From Theristus sp. LFF4_11 (lineage: Eukaryota; Nematoda; Chromadorea; Monhysterida; Xyalidae): a stretch of 17,653 nt of DNA. Below the pieces are notes generated by a model that saw only the letters and a program-made list of their open reading frames with translations, had not been told where the DNA came from and searched no databases. The stretch is taken from assembly GCA_030248135.1 (NCBI GenBank), contig JASANC010005155.1, forward strand, positions 1 to 17,653. Reading direction: 5' to 3'. Of the stretch, positions 17,456 to 17,653 are shown piece after piece (within the stretch, counting starts at the first letter, position 1; the number at the start of each line of letters is the position of its first letter). A program made the translations under genes and the position numbers.

Positions 17456-17653
17456 CTGTATATGTATCTGTCACTATTTTTTGTTAAACAAAGTTTTTTA
17501 ACAAGGGCACGTGCGGGGGGGTAATGGGGGGTCCACCTAGGGTTGTTAAACAAAAATCAAATTTAAAAAAAAGTGATTAAAAAACAAAAAAATGCCGATT
17601 TAAAAAAAATCAAAAAATTTTCCTCTAATATGCTCTGTAAACAGTAGCGAAAG
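17456..17653. other. AT-rich, G-tract-containing right flank
   Basis: Contains a G-rich tract (17514-17531) bracketed by an inverted TTTAACAA / TTGTTAAA pair, then poly-A-rich sequence to the window edge. No gene is seen. It may belong to the promoter region of MINDY or of a neighbour outside the window. Confidence 0.4.

Noticed and set aside
1..17653. CRISPR arrays, bacterial operons, phage or integrative elements, viral genes
   Set aside because: Nothing of this kind is visible. The genes are intron-rich animal families, and the only mobile DNA found is non-autonomous MITEs.

Overview
The window is eukaryotic nuclear DNA, almost certainly from an invertebrate animal. Every recognisable gene is split by spliceosomal GT-AG introns (56 to about 800 nt), the coding exons are GC-rich and the spacers AT-rich. 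Three animal-type genes can be rebuilt exon by exon with matching intron phases. The kinase at the left end looks like the expanded tau-tubulin-kinase-like families of nematodes, so a nematode or a related ecdysozoan is my best guess. That guess is inference, not proof.

Layout. 1-450 holds three degenerate copies of a ~150-bp AT-rich repeat, followed by a TATA-type promoter near 566. 1244-3905 (+) is a TTBK-like protein kinase of the CK1 group. 3906-5810 has no gene I can support. 5811-6067 (+) may be a small membrane protein exon. 6068-8497 again has no supported gene. 8498-11063 (+) is a VGLL4/Tgi-type Tondu-domain cofactor with two TDU motifs and a PLDLS motif. 11064-13056 is the spacer between two convergent genes; it contains a 225-bp Tc1-type MITE with perfect 25-bp ends and candidate poly(A) signals for both genes. 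13057-17245 (-) is a ten-exon MINDY-1/2 (FAM63) Lys48-specific deubiquitinase with its catalytic Gln/Cys/His intact. 17246-17653 is its GC-rich leader, with an unexplained open frame, then AT-rich sequence.

The three genes belong to different processes: phosphorylation, TEAD/Hippo transcriptional control and ubiquitin editing. They look like ordinary neighbours and not one system. I found no new multi-gene system. The less ordinary content is a TA-flanked MITE family inserted in introns of two of the genes, a degenerate 20-bp minisatellite in a VGLL4 intron, a tRNA-like relic and a coding-looking orphan ORF inside MINDY introns, a CtBP-type PLDLS motif in the VGLL4 homologue, and a short sequence that recurs at possible intron starts of the kinase gene. 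All gene models come from reading splice signals, frames and remembered family motifs; no alignment or expression data were available.
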